The position numbers were made by a program, and so were the translations under genes. This document shows, piece by piece, positions 8,454-17,880 of a DNA stretch of 64,000 bases (position 1 is its first letter; each line of letters opens with the position of its first letter). Below the pieces are notes generated by a model. It was not told where the DNA came from. It saw only the letters and a list, made by a program, of their open reading frames with translations, and ran no database searches. This stretch comes from Aquimarina aggregata (GTDB taxonomy: Bacteria > Bacteroidota > Bacteroidia > Flavobacteriales > Flavobacteriaceae): contig NZ_LQRT01000002.1 in assembly GCF_001632745.1 (NCBI RefSeq), positions 558,001 to 622,000 of the forward strand. The letters are read 5' to 3'.

Positions 8454-10640
8454 ATGAATAAAATATTTTTGAGCATAATGCTCATGATACTGTCATGCAT
8501 ATCAATATATGCGCAAACGGTAGAAACTGTTAGTTTAAAAGTATACTCAGAAAACGAAAAACAACCTCTAATAGGAGCAACGGTATATATTAAAAAGATC
8601 GATAAGGGTGTAATTACTGATGCTGATGGTATAGCCAGATTCGAAGATGTTGAACACGGAACATATACTATTACAATTTCATTTTTAGGATATACAACTA
8701 TACATACCAAGATAGAAGTACCAAGTACAGATGACCTTGTTTATTTTCTTAAATCAGAGGGTAATGAACTAGATGAAGTTGTTTTACAATCAACTAGAAG
8801 TACAAGAACCATTAAGAGAATACCTACCAGAATAGAATATATAGGTGGAGAAGAACTAGGAGAAAAAATTATGATGAACCCAACTAATATCTCTATGGTG
8901 TTGCGTGAAAGTACAGGAATACAAATGCAGCAAACATCCTTAAGTAGTGGTAATAGTAATATTCGTATTCAAGGCTTAGATGGTCGTTATACCCAATTAC
9001 TCAGAGATGGTTTTCCTTTGTACGGAGGCTTTTCAAGTGGTTTAAGTATACTTCAAATCCCTCCGGTAGATTTAAAACAATTTGAAATTATCAAAGGAAG
9101 TTCATCTACACTTTATGGTGGAGGTGCAATTGCGGGTTTAGTAAATATAATATCTAAAACTCCAGACTATGAAGCGGACTTAGACATTATGTTAAACCAA
9201 ACACAAGCACTTGGAAGTACTGCCAGTATTTTTTATAGTAAGCGCAATGAAAAATTTGGTCTTACAATGTATAGTTCTGGTAACTATCAAAAAGCATACG
9301 ATCCAGAAGATGATGGTTTCAGTAATTTACCATTAACAAAATCCGTTACTGTAAATCCTAAATTATTTTACTATCCGTCTGAGAATACTACTTTTTGGTT
9401 CGGACTTAATGGTACCTATGATGATAGGACAGGAGGAGATATTGTAAGAATTGAAGATGGAAGAGACGGAATCAATCGTTATACCGAAGAAAACATTTCA
9501 AAACGTTTAAGTAGTCAAGCAGTCTATACTTCAAACATTGATGATACAAAATCAATAAATATAAAAAACAGTATTTCTTTTTTTGATAGAGATTTAACCA
9601 TTCCAGATCTAAATTTTAGTGGTAAACAAATAAATACCTTTACAGAAGCTACCTATCGAACACAAAAAAGAGCATTAGATTGGATTTTTGGTGCAAATTT
9701 ATATACTGTTAATTTTAATGAAGATGATAATAGCACTTTACAAAGAGATCAAGATGATGTTACTTTAGGAGTATTTACCAATACAACTTATGATCTTTCT
9801 ACAAACTGGATTATAGAAGCGGGATTAAGAACAGATTATGCTGTTGATTGGGGATTTTTTCCTTTACCAAGAGTTTCTTTACTATATAAATCAGAAACTA
9901 ATTTCTCCAGTAGAATCGGTGGAGGATTAGGATATAAGATACCAGATATTTTTACAGAAGAGGCCGAATTTATTAGTTTTAATAATGTATTGGCCATTGA
10001 TAAAGATGCTTTAAAAGCAGAACGTTCTTATGGAATCAATTTGGATTTTAATTATCAAGCTCAATTAACTGAAGAACTTGGTTTTTCTATAAACCAATTG
10101 TTTTATACAACAATGATAGATAATGGACTGATATTAAATACAGAAGGAACAGGTTTTTTTGCATTTGAAAATGCAGATGGCAAAATTTTAAGCAAAGGAG
10201 CAGAGACCAATATAAAATTTACATATAAAGATTTTAGATGGTTTCTTAATTATGCACTTATAGATACTAGATTAAATTATTTAGATGGTAACCCCCAAAA
10301 ACCACTTACTGCTCGACATAATGCAGGTAGCGTTGTTATGTATGAATCCCCAGTGTGGAGATTTGGTTTTGAAACATATTATACTGGTAAACAGATTTTA
10401 TCTAATAGCGATAAGACTACAGATTTTATAACAATGGGTTTTTTAGCTATGAAAAACTTTAAATGGGGTAGCGCTTTTGCTAATTTTGAAAACTTTACAG
10501 ATAGAAGGCAAAGTAGATATTCTCCTCTGGTATTACCACCTAATGATAACCCTACATTTACAGAAATTTATGCTCCAACCGATGGATTTATAGTCAGTTT
10601 AGGTGTAATATTAAAACCATTTGGTAACAAAGGTCACTAA
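8454..10640 (+). CDS. TonB-dependent receptor with carboxypeptidase-regulatory-like domain
   Basis: A 728-residue outer-membrane transporter. Residues 1-21 are a signal peptide; ~24-105 form a carboxypeptidase-D-regulatory-like domain (PLIGATVYIKKIDKGVITDADG); ~125-225 are the plug (NIRIQGLDGRYTQLLRDG, then EIIKGSSSTLYGGGAIAG); the rest is a beta-barrel. It imports a scarce solute, typically a metal chelate or cofactor, with TonB energy. The Cys/His-rich partner upstream suggests metal. An AraC regulator lies directly downstream. At ~730 residues it belongs to the siderophore/metal-type size class rather than the ~1000-residue SusC class. Confidence 0.92.
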   Translation: MNKIFLSIMLMILSCISIYAQTVETVSLKVYSENEKQPLIGATVYIKKIDKGVITDADGIARFEDVEHGTYTITISFLGYTTIHTKIEVPSTDDLVYFLKSEGNELDEVVLQSTRSTRTIKRIPTRIEYIGGEELGEKIMMNPTNISMVLRESTGIQMQQTSLSSGNSNIRIQGLDGRYTQLLRDGFPLYGGFSSGLSILQIPPVDLKQFEIIKGSSSTLYGGGAIAGLVNIISKTPDYEADLDIMLNQTQALGSTASIFYSKRNEKFGLTMYSSGNYQKAYDPEDDGFSNLPLTKSVTVNPKLFYYPSENTTFWFGLNGTYDDRTGGDIVRIEDGRDGINRYTEENISKRLSSQAVYTSNIDDTKSINIKNSISFFDRDLTIPDLNFSGKQINTFTEATYRTQKRALDWIFGANLYTVNFNEDDNSTLQRDQDDVTLGVFTNTTYDLSTNWIIEAGLRTDYAVDWGFFPLPRVSLLYKSETNFSSRIGGGLGYKIPDIFTEEAEFISFNNVLAIDKDALKAERSYGINLDFNYQAQLTEELGFSINQLFYTTMIDNGLILNTEGTGFFAFENADGKILSKGAETNIKFTYKDFRWFLNYALIDTRLNYLDGNPQKPLTARHNAGSVVMYESPVWRFGFETYYTGKQILSNSDKTTDFITMGFLAMKNFKWGSAFANFENFTDRRQSRYSPLVLPPNDNPTFTEIYAPTDGFIVSLGVILKPFGNKGH

Positions 10641-10674
10641 TTAAATTTTGATAAATAGTAGTAAGTTCTTCATG

Positions 10675-10701
10675 ATAAGGTCGTCAAACAAATGGCCTTA
10701 T
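10675..10701 (+). terminator. Possible terminator hairpin
   Basis: An 8-bp stem (10675-10682 with 10694-10701, one G-T pair) lies 35 bp after the receptor; the T-tract is poor. Confidence 0.4.
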
Positions 10702-10737
10702 TGTGGTTCTAAGTTTAATATAATTATCCATAATAAT

Positions 10738-10745
10738 TATATTTG
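10738..10745 (+). promoter_or_regulatory. -7 promoter box TATATTTG
   Basis: An exact TAnnTTTG match 28 bp before the AraC-type gene, with a TTTA about 20 bp upstream as a weak -33 element. Confidence 0.55.
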
Positions 10746-10772
10746 TAAAATAGGTATAAAGAATTTTTTCAA

Positions 10773-11825
10773 ATGGTAAATAAGATCAATGCCGAAATCA
10801 ATAAGGTTTATTTTATTAATAAATACACTTTAATTCATATTCTAGAGGGTACTGGAAATATTCAAGTAGATTTCAAGAATTACTATGATTGGCAGGATAA
10901 GGCAATTTACCTGGAAAAAGGACAGTATATCAAATTTATGTCTGATGATTTTGTAGTTAGATTTATTGACTTTCCGGATGAAATATTGTTTAAGTCAAAA
11001 GATGTGCGAATTTTATTTAAACACCTAATCTCATTGGGGTATATCAATTTTAACGAATGTGAAGATTGTAAAACGTTCTTAAATAATACTGTTTTTAATG
11101 ATAAACTAACGAATCTAATAGATGTTTCTACAGAACAATGGTATTGGCAAAATCCCTTTCAGGCAAATAAAGAAGAATATCAAGTAATTTTTGATGTTAA
11201 GGATTTTATTGATTCAGAATTTACAAATCAAATAAATTCAAAATCTTTAGTAGATCATTTAGTAAACACCCAGTATAATGTACAGCATCTAGTAAAGAAT
11301 AAGATAGGCATATCTATAAGTAAATTAATAAATAATAAGCGACTTACAGAAAGTCAAAAAGATATAGCCTTTACAGATAAAAGTATTCAAGAAATAGCCT
11401 ATGAACAAGGTTATAAAGATCCTGCATATTTTAATAGAGATTTCAAAAATAGAATAGGGCAAACGCCTAAGCAATTTAGAGATAGTTTTGATTATAAAAA
11501 TCGTGATACCTTTTCTCAAGATTTAGTAGAGCTTATTCAATTGTTTCACAAAGAAGAACACGCTCTAGGTTTTTATGCAAATGAGATGAATCTTAGTGTA
11601 AAGGCCTTGTCAAAAAAAGTAAAGCAAAAAATGAATGTTTCTTTAGGACAATTAATTCGGTTACAAATTATATTGTCGGCAAAAACAATGCTAGAAAAGG
11701 ATGAAAGTGTAAAAAACATAGCACATACCCTTGGTTTTGAAGAGGCTAATCATTTTACATCTTTCTTTACAAATTATGTAGGTACACCACCTTCTTCCTA
11801 TAAAAAAGAAAAGTACAATTTATAG
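10773..11825 (+). CDS. AraC-type regulator with two tandem HTH domains
   Basis: The 350-residue protein has an N-terminal ~130-residue part without a recognised ligand-binding motif, then two complete AraC-type DNA-binding modules. The first (~145-245) ends in IAYEQGYKDPAYFNRDFKN and GQTPKQFR; the second (~255-348) ends in IAHTLGFEEANHFTSFF and GTPPSSYK. Both keep the Gly-Phe/Tyr and the PxxY/F signature of the family. Duplication of the whole module in one chain is unusual. The position after the TonB receptor, with its own promoter, suggests control of metal or siderophore uptake. Confidence 0.88.
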   Translation: MVNKINAEINKVYFINKYTLIHILEGTGNIQVDFKNYYDWQDKAIYLEKGQYIKFMSDDFVVRFIDFPDEILFKSKDVRILFKHLISLGYINFNECEDCKTFLNNTVFNDKLTNLIDVSTEQWYWQNPFQANKEEYQVIFDVKDFIDSEFTNQINSKSLVDHLVNTQYNVQHLVKNKIGISISKLINNKRLTESQKDIAFTDKSIQEIAYEQGYKDPAYFNRDFKNRIGQTPKQFRDSFDYKNRDTFSQDLVELIQLFHKEEHALGFYANEMNLSVKALSKKVKQKMNVSLGQLIRLQIILSAKTMLEKDESVKNIAHTLGFEEANHFTSFFTNYVGTPPSSYKKEKYNL

Positions 11826-11924
11826 AGACTTTTTTATAGCCTTAAAATATGAATTCATTATCATATTTGTATTGTATTTATTAGAATTAATAAAATAAAT
11901 ACAGAATAGTTAATTTGATAGTTG

Positions 11925-11969
11925 CTAAAGCATATTGATATGTAATTGATTGATATGCTTTAGTTTTTT
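11925..11969 (+). terminator. Rho-independent terminator
   Basis: An 11-bp perfect stem (11925-11935 with 11953-11963) followed directly by six T, ending the AraC-type gene just before the next start codon. Confidence 0.8.
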
Positions 11970-11980
11970 ACCTTAGTTTT

Positions 11981-12553
11981 ATGAAGAAATTATTAGATGA
12001 TATTTATAAATGCACAGTATGTAGTGAGCATCTGCCATTAGGGCCTAGGCCTATTGTCTCGGGAAGCAAAAAGAGTAGTATAGTAATTATCGGTCAAGCA
12101 CCAGGAACGGTAGTACATAGAACAGGTGTGCCTTGGGATGATAAAAGTGGAGAAAATTTGAGGAACTGGCTCGGTGTAGATACTACAACATTTTATGATG
12201 CAGACAAAGTTGGGTTGGTACCTATGGGATTTTGTTACCCAGGTAGAGGGAAATCAGGAGATTTGCCGCCAAGAAAAGAATGTGCTCCATTATGGCATGA
12301 TTTACTATTAAATCAGATGAAAGAGGTAAAACTGACAATACTGGTAGGAAAATATGCTCAAGATTATTATCTCAAAGAGAAATCTAAAAGAACACTAACA
12401 GAAACCGTTAAAAATTTTGAAGAATACCTACCAGATCATTTTGTATTACCGCATCCGTCTCCAAGAAATAATATATGGCAAGCTAAAAATGAATGGTTTG
12501 GAAAGGAAGTGTTACCTGTTTTAAAAGAAAAAATTAATAGCCTAAATTTATGA
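11981..12553 (+). CDS. Uracil-DNA glycosylase family protein
   Basis: This 190-residue protein has the two active-site motifs of the UDG superfamily: Ile-Ile-Gly-Gln-Ala-Pro-Gly (~36-42) and the late His-Pro-Ser-Pro-Arg-Asn loop. An N-terminal CTVC pair and LGPRP resemble single-domain bacterial UDG-like proteins. The substitutions at the water-activating position (GQAPG) mean that uracil excision is likely but not certain. It would act in base-excision repair. The next gene is an unlinked-looking DEAH helicase with its own AT-rich leader. Confidence 0.85.
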   Translation: MKKLLDDIYKCTVCSEHLPLGPRPIVSGSKKSSIVIIGQAPGTVVHRTGVPWDDKSGENLRNWLGVDTTTFYDADKVGLVPMGFCYPGRGKSGDLPPRKECAPLWHDLLLNQMKEVKLTILVGKYAQDYYLKEKSKRTLTETVKNFEEYLPDHFVLPHPSPRNNIWQAKNEWFGKEVLPVLKEKINSLNL

Positions 12554-12686
12554 TATACCGCATTTTTAAAGGGTAAATAGAGAGTTTTACAGGAAGAAAG
12601 ATTAAAATATTTGCATTTTTAGCGTTAAAAATCTTTTAAAAAGCCTTTAAAGCCTTAATTTTACAACCCTAAAAAAGAAAAAGGAT

Positions 12687-14240
12687 ATGTCGGAGACAAT
12701 TACAGAACCACAAGAGAAGAAAACAGGTAAAGAGCTTTATAGTTATCAAAAAGGCGCTATAAACAAAATTTTTAAAAGTTTTGAAGATGCTCCAGAAGAT
12801 TATCACTTATTATATCAATTACCTACAGGTGGTGGTAAGACAGTTATTTTCTCTGAAATTGTTCGACAATATCTTAAGCATCATAACAAGAAAGTCCTGG
12901 TAATGACGCACCGTATAGAATTGTGTAAGCAAACTTCTAGTATGCTTACGGGATTTGGTGTAATTAATAAGGTTGTAGATAGTAAGGCAAATCTTGATGA
13001 TCAAGAAGACTATAGTTGTTTTGTGGCTATGGTTGAAACTTTAAACAATAGATTAAACGAAAACAAACTGGATATATCTGATATTGGGCTAGTAATAATT
13101 GATGAGGCTCACTATAATTCTTTTACCAAGTTGTTTAAGTTTTTTGAAAAATCCTTTATTTTAGGAGTAACCGCGACCCCTTTAAGTTCTAATATGAAAT
13201 TACCCATGAAGGATAATTACAATGAACTTATTACAGGAGAAACTATTGAATCTTTAATAGAAAACGAGTTTCTGGCTAGAGCAGAAGTTTTTGCATACAA
13301 TATGGGATTAACTTCGTTAGAAGTTGGTTCTAATGGGGACTACACCGTAAAATCATCAGAAGATTTATATACTAATAGTGATATGCTAGGCAAGTTATTA
13401 GATGCCTACAAAAAACACTCTTTAGGAAAAAAGACGTTGATTTTTAATAATGGAATTAATACATCATTACATGTTTTTGATACATTTAGAGCAGCAGGTT
13501 TTCCTATAGCACATTTAGATAATACTGCTACTAAGAAACAAAGAAAACAAATCTTAACATGGTTTAAAGAAACTCCAGATGCCATTTTAACCTCTGTGAG
13601 TATATTAACGACAGGATTTGATGAGCCTACAGTAGATACTATAATTTTGAATAGAGCTACAAAATCGCTAACCCTGTATTATCAAATGATTGGTCGTGGT
13701 TCCCGAATTTTAAAGAACAAATCTAAATTTTCTGTTATTGATTTAGGAAATAATCTCTATCGTTTTGGACCTTGGGGAGCCGATTTAGATTGGCAAAAGA
13801 TATTTAATTCTCCAAACTATTATATGGATAAACTCCTTAATGATGAGGAGATAGAGGGGAAATTTAAACATGAAATGCCGGCAGAATTAAGAGCAGAATT
13901 TGCTAATTCTGAAGAGGTATATTTTGATATTAAGGATACGTATATAGATTCTGTTAAGAAGGGAGAATCATCTAAAGTTGTATTAGAGCGTTCTATTGCG
14001 CAGCATGCAAAAATTTGTGTAGAAAATAGCGAAGATTTATATGATGCATTGGCTTTAGCCAAAATGCTGGGAGAAGACATTGATCATCGTATAAAAGAAT
14101 ATGCTAAGTGTATAAGTAAAAGTACCCACAATTTCTTATCATGGTTAAAAGATGATTACAGAAAAAAACTTAATGCTTACTTAAGAGAGGATTTTGACAC
14201 TTTGTTTGAAGAAATTCATGGTAGACCGCCAGAAGATTAA
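12687..14240 (+). CDS. DEAH-box superfamily 2 helicase (RadD-like)
   Basis: A 517-residue ATPase with Walker A LPTGGGKT (45-52), MTHRIELCKQT, DEAH (139-142), GVTATPL, and C-terminal motifs TTGFDEPTVDTIILNRATKS and QMIGRGSR. This motif set is that of RadD/UvrB-like SF2 enzymes rather than of RNA helicases. RadD helps to process stalled forks and double-strand breaks. The C-terminal ~150 residues are unrecognised and charged. It converges on rlmF with one base between stop codons and no terminator hairpin between them. Confidence 0.88.
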   Translation: MSETITEPQEKKTGKELYSYQKGAINKIFKSFEDAPEDYHLLYQLPTGGGKTVIFSEIVRQYLKHHNKKVLVMTHRIELCKQTSSMLTGFGVINKVVDSKANLDDQEDYSCFVAMVETLNNRLNENKLDISDIGLVIIDEAHYNSFTKLFKFFEKSFILGVTATPLSSNMKLPMKDNYNELITGETIESLIENEFLARAEVFAYNMGLTSLEVGSNGDYTVKSSEDLYTNSDMLGKLLDAYKKHSLGKKTLIFNNGINTSLHVFDTFRAAGFPIAHLDNTATKKQRKQILTWFKETPDAILTSVSILTTGFDEPTVDTIILNRATKSLTLYYQMIGRGSRILKNKSKFSVIDLGNNLYRFGPWGADLDWQKIFNSPNYYMDKLLNDEEIEGKFKHEMPAELRAEFANSEEVYFDIKDTYIDSVKKGESSKVVLERSIAQHAKICVENSEDLYDALALAKMLGEDIDHRIKEYAKCISKSTHNFLSWLKDDYRKKLNAYLREDFDTLFEEIHGRPPED

Positions 14241-14241
14241 T

Positions 14242-15099
14242 CTAGGTTTTAAACTTCCAGGTAATGCATCTACTTTTTTTATTTCCTTGTGACATTTCAA
14301 TGATTGTATGATCTGCCTTTATTTTATTTAATTGTTTTTCGATCTTGGGTAGATTTTCTTTTTTTGAAACAAGACAAGTAAAAACTCCTACTTGATTTGC
14401 AAAGCTTATACTTTGTTTTATCATACGTTTTATAAAGAGTGCTTCACCACCATTGCACCAAAGTTCGTTGGATTGGCCTCCGAAATTAAGTTGTAAATCA
14501 CTGGTCCCTTTTAAATTTTGTAATTTTTTAAGGGTTCCTTTTTGTGCCTCTTCTTTTGATTTATGAAAAGGAGGATTACAAATCGTAAAATCAAAATATT
14601 CATCAGGTTTTATAATACCATCAAATATATTGGCATTACTTTCTTGAAACCTTATTTCGATTTTTTTTGATAATTCAGAATCGGTTTCTATATTTTGTCT
14701 GGCAGCCGCAATAGCAGTTTTGTTAATGTCTGATCCTACCATAGTCCAATTATATACCTTTGCAGCTAGAATAGGATAAATACAATTAGCTCCTGTGCCA
14801 ATATCTAAACCTTTAATACTTTTGGACGCATTAGTTTCTAAAAGATCATTAATATGATGAATATAATCTATCCTTCCTGGGATAGGAGGGCATAAATACC
14901 CTTTTGGTATATCCCAATTATGAACTGCATAATAATACTTTAAAATAGCTTTGTTGAGCTCAAGAACAGCTTCGGGATTAGAAAAATCTAAAGTCAAGTT
15001 TCCGAATTTATTAGTGAAAACAAATTTTTCTAAGGTAGCCAAAGATTTAATTAATGCTAAAAAGTCATAAGGTGTATTGTGGATGTTTTTTGGATGCAC
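14242..15099 (-). CDS. rlmF: 23S rRNA (adenine-1618-N6)-methyltransferase RlmF
   Basis: The 285-residue protein starts with HPKN, and has the SAM-binding loop GLDIGTGANCIYP (97-109), the acidic VGSDI strand, and the N6-adenine catalytic motif Asn-Pro-Pro-Phe-His (175-179). Together with NWDIPKGYLCPPIPGR this is the diagnostic pattern of RlmF, which methylates A1618 of 23S rRNA before 50S assembly. Length agrees with the family. Confidence 0.93.
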   Translation of the reverse strand: MHPKNIHNTPYDFLALIKSLATLEKFVFTNKFGNLTLDFSNPEAVLELNKAILKYYYAVHNWDIPKGYLCPPIPGRIDYIHHINDLLETNASKSIKGLDIGTGANCIYPILAAKVYNWTMVGSDINKTAIAAARQNIETDSELSKKIEIRFQESNANIFDGIIKPDEYFDFTICNPPFHKSKEEAQKGTLKKLQNLKGTSDLQLNFGGQSNELWCNGGEALFIKRMIKQSISFANQVGVFTCLVSKKENLPKIEKQLNKIKADHTIIEMSQGNKKSRCITWKFKT

Positions 15100-15187
15100 A
15101 GCTAGAAATTTAAGTCAAAGATACTAGTTATAGATGTGATTATAATTGAATCTGAAGTATCAATGTTTTACTTTATAACTTTATAGA

Positions 15188-17626
15188 TTATTCTTGTATT
15201 CGTGATTTTTCTTCGTTGGCATTCGTATTTTGTTTAGTGGACCTCACTTTTTTATTACCAAAAGTATAAGAATAGCTCAGTCTAAAAATTCTTGAATTTG
15301 TTGATTCTGGTGAATACTCAACATCGAATATATTATTATATGCTTCGGTTGTTAAAGTACCTATTTTTGATTTAATCGTAATACTTTCTAAAACATCTGT
15401 AATTGAGAACTGCAGAGTGCTACCATTTTTAAATTCTTTTTTTACCCCCATATTTAATGAACCAAAGCCAAAAACTTTAGAGCTTCCGTTAAAGTGATTT
15501 GATGTATACCACCCTGATAGTTCAAAAGAAAGTTGTTTAGGGAAATTGATAGTTTGATTTCCGTTTAGATTAAAATGAATGTAATCATGTGTAAAAGGTT
15601 GAGGAGTATGCAAAATTTTAAATTCTCGTAGACCTATTGTACCGTTTAAATTTAGATTAAACCAATTATTAAATTTAAATGGTTTATTTATTTGAAAATC
15701 AAGACTATTTTGATATTGCAGATTTTGAGGTGCGATAACTGCTAAATCGCTAATAGGATCTTCTTCTACTTGAAAACGAGCAATAGGGTTATCTTCATTT
15801 GTAAATGCAATAGAATAATTAGTAGACTTATATGTGTAACTTAAGCTTACCGTGTTTGATATTGCAGGAAGTAATTGAGGATTCCCACTAAAAACCGAAG
15901 TAGGAGAGTTGTAACTTAGATACGATGCTAAATCAGAATAATTTGGACGTGTAATGCGTTTTGTATAAACCAAATTAATATTTTGAGTATCAGATATGGT
16001 TTTTGTCAGGAAAACTGAAGGAAATAGTTTTCCGAAATTGCGATCCAGAGAAGTGTCATCAAAAGAACGTTTCCAATATTCATAACGCATACCAAATTGT
16101 GCAGTTATTGTTGTATTGATTTTGTGATTTAAAATACCATACGTTGCAGCTATTGTTTCATCAATTTGACGATTGCTAATAAATCTATCATCGATAATAA
16201 ACTCATTATTTTCTAAAATTTCAATTCTGGCTTGATTTTTAGTTTTTGATAAGGATCCTTTTATACCCATTTCTAAATCAAAATTATTATTGATTGTCTT
16301 TTTAAAATCAGCTTTTAAAACTCCAATTTTAATATCGGTTTCATTGATACCACGATTTTCAGTATTATAGATATCATTGTCAGGGATAAATTCTTCTCCG
16401 TTTTCATCTAAGTATGTACTTTTTACCAGATTTGGTGTTTTGTTATTATAGCTTATATAATCTGCAGATAGCCCTATGGTTGATGTTTTTTTCTTAGTCT
16501 CAAAAAATACTGAATTTGTAAAATTATTCCATTTACCTTGTCCACGCAACAAAATTTGAGCTTCTAAATACGGATCTGTTTCAAAATCGTAAAACCCCTG
16601 ATTATTTGTAATTATTGTTGGGTTTGCATGGTTTACTAAGATGTTTGCTCCAAAGTATGTATTTTCATTAACAATATATTCAATACCAGCTGTGGCATTA
16701 TGACTACGATTTAATTGTTCGGTTTTACTAGAGAAAGAAATAAAAGTAGTTCCTCCAAAAGTGGGATTTTCTGTAGAACCAATACCGGACCATTGACTAA
16801 AAGTATCATCATAAGAAAAAGAATACGTTGCATATGTATTAAACTTTTTGTGACCATGATGTAAAGAAAAACTAGTAGTTTGCTTAGGACCTATGCCATA
16901 ACCGCTAGTTGTATTAAAAGTGCCTCGGGTGCCTAGTGTTTCATTTTTTATAAGAACAATATTTATTATTCCTGCTGTACCATCTACATCATACCGAGCA
17001 GATGGATTTGTGAGCAATTCAATTGATTTTATGTTATCGGCATTCATACCGCTAAGCATAGTAATAAGATCTGCAGTAGGCATTCGCATTGGTTTTCCAT
17101 TAATCATTATAGTCGTACCTGATTTTCCGTTCAAAGAAAAATTGTTATTTCTTTGATCTAATATCACTCCCGGAGATCGCTCTAGTACTTGTAATGCGTT
17201 ACTTCCTTTGGTTAGTACACTCTGTTGTACGTTAATTATATTTCCTTCTTTAGTTTGTTCAATTAATTTTTTTTTAGCAACGATAGACACTTCACTTAAA
17301 CTAGTAGCTTCTTCTAAAAGTGTTATTGTGGGAAATTGTTTTATGCTTTCTATATCCGATACTGTGAATGGTTTGGATACCCATGTTTGATAAGAGAGTA
17401 GACTTACTTGTAGTACGTAAGTTCCTGGTTTAATGTCGTCAATTTTAAATTTACCATCATCATTTGTAATAGTACCTTTATATAAGGTGTTGGAGTTAGA
17501 AGCAAATAACATAGTATTTGCAAAAGGAATTGGCATTTCTGACTGATTGAGAATACGGCCTGATACTTGACCATGACTTGAAAAAGTAAATAATAAAATA
17601 ATTAGCGTAAAGAAAATTTTGCACAT
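15188..17626 (-). CDS. Outer-membrane beta-barrel receptor (TonB-receptor-like, OMP_b-brl_3)
   Basis: An 812-residue outer-membrane protein: signal peptide (1-19), carboxypeptidase-regulatory-like domain (~20-105), a plug-like domain (~130-225, with GSNALQVLERSPGVILDQRN and PSARYDVDGTAGIINIV), then a large barrel. This layout fits receptors that pair with LytS/LytTR systems in Bacteroidota. Its C-terminus runs ~20 charged residues past the last barrel strand, which is odd for a TonB receptor. A LytS-like kinase starts divergently 255 bp away and may control it. Ligand unknown. Confidence 0.85.
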   Translation of the reverse strand: MCKIFFTLIILLFTFSSHGQVSGRILNQSEMPIPFANTMLFASNSNTLYKGTITNDDGKFKIDDIKPGTYVLQVSLLSYQTWVSKPFTVSDIESIKQFPTITLLEEATSLSEVSIVAKKKLIEQTKEGNIINVQQSVLTKGSNALQVLERSPGVILDQRNNNFSLNGKSGTTIMINGKPMRMPTADLITMLSGMNADNIKSIELLTNPSARYDVDGTAGIINIVLIKNETLGTRGTFNTTSGYGIGPKQTTSFSLHHGHKKFNTYATYSFSYDDTFSQWSGIGSTENPTFGGTTFISFSSKTEQLNRSHNATAGIEYIVNENTYFGANILVNHANPTIITNNQGFYDFETDPYLEAQILLRGQGKWNNFTNSVFFETKKKTSTIGLSADYISYNNKTPNLVKSTYLDENGEEFIPDNDIYNTENRGINETDIKIGVLKADFKKTINNNFDLEMGIKGSLSKTKNQARIEILENNEFIIDDRFISNRQIDETIAATYGILNHKINTTITAQFGMRYEYWKRSFDDTSLDRNFGKLFPSVFLTKTISDTQNINLVYTKRITRPNYSDLASYLSYNSPTSVFSGNPQLLPAISNTVSLSYTYKSTNYSIAFTNEDNPIARFQVEEDPISDLAVIAPQNLQYQNSLDFQINKPFKFNNWFNLNLNGTIGLREFKILHTPQPFTHDYIHFNLNGNQTINFPKQLSFELSGWYTSNHFNGSSKVFGFGSLNMGVKKEFKNGSTLQFSITDVLESITIKSKIGTLTTEAYNNIFDVEYSPESTNSRIFRLSYSYTFGNKKVRSTKQNTNANEEKSRIQE

Positions 17627-17880
17627 ATGAATTGTTTTGTAGGCAATTACTTTAAAAAAATATGCATCAAAAAATCAATATGCTTAGATGTATCGTATTA
17701 TTGATAACGGGTTTTTAGTAAACATTATTAGGTCTAGAGTTAATAATTTCAGTAATAAAAATAGGATATTTGGCTATTCTAACCTTTTGTCAATAAAATA
17801 CAACCACTTATCAAGTTTAATCACAAAAACTATAAGAGAATGTAGTAAGATTTGTACTTTGTAGATAACAATAAAGAGCT

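Noticed and set aside
12687..15099. Helicase/methyltransferase pair as a restriction-type defence system
   Set aside because: The methyltransferase is RlmF by its motifs (rRNA target), and the genes are convergent, not an operon.
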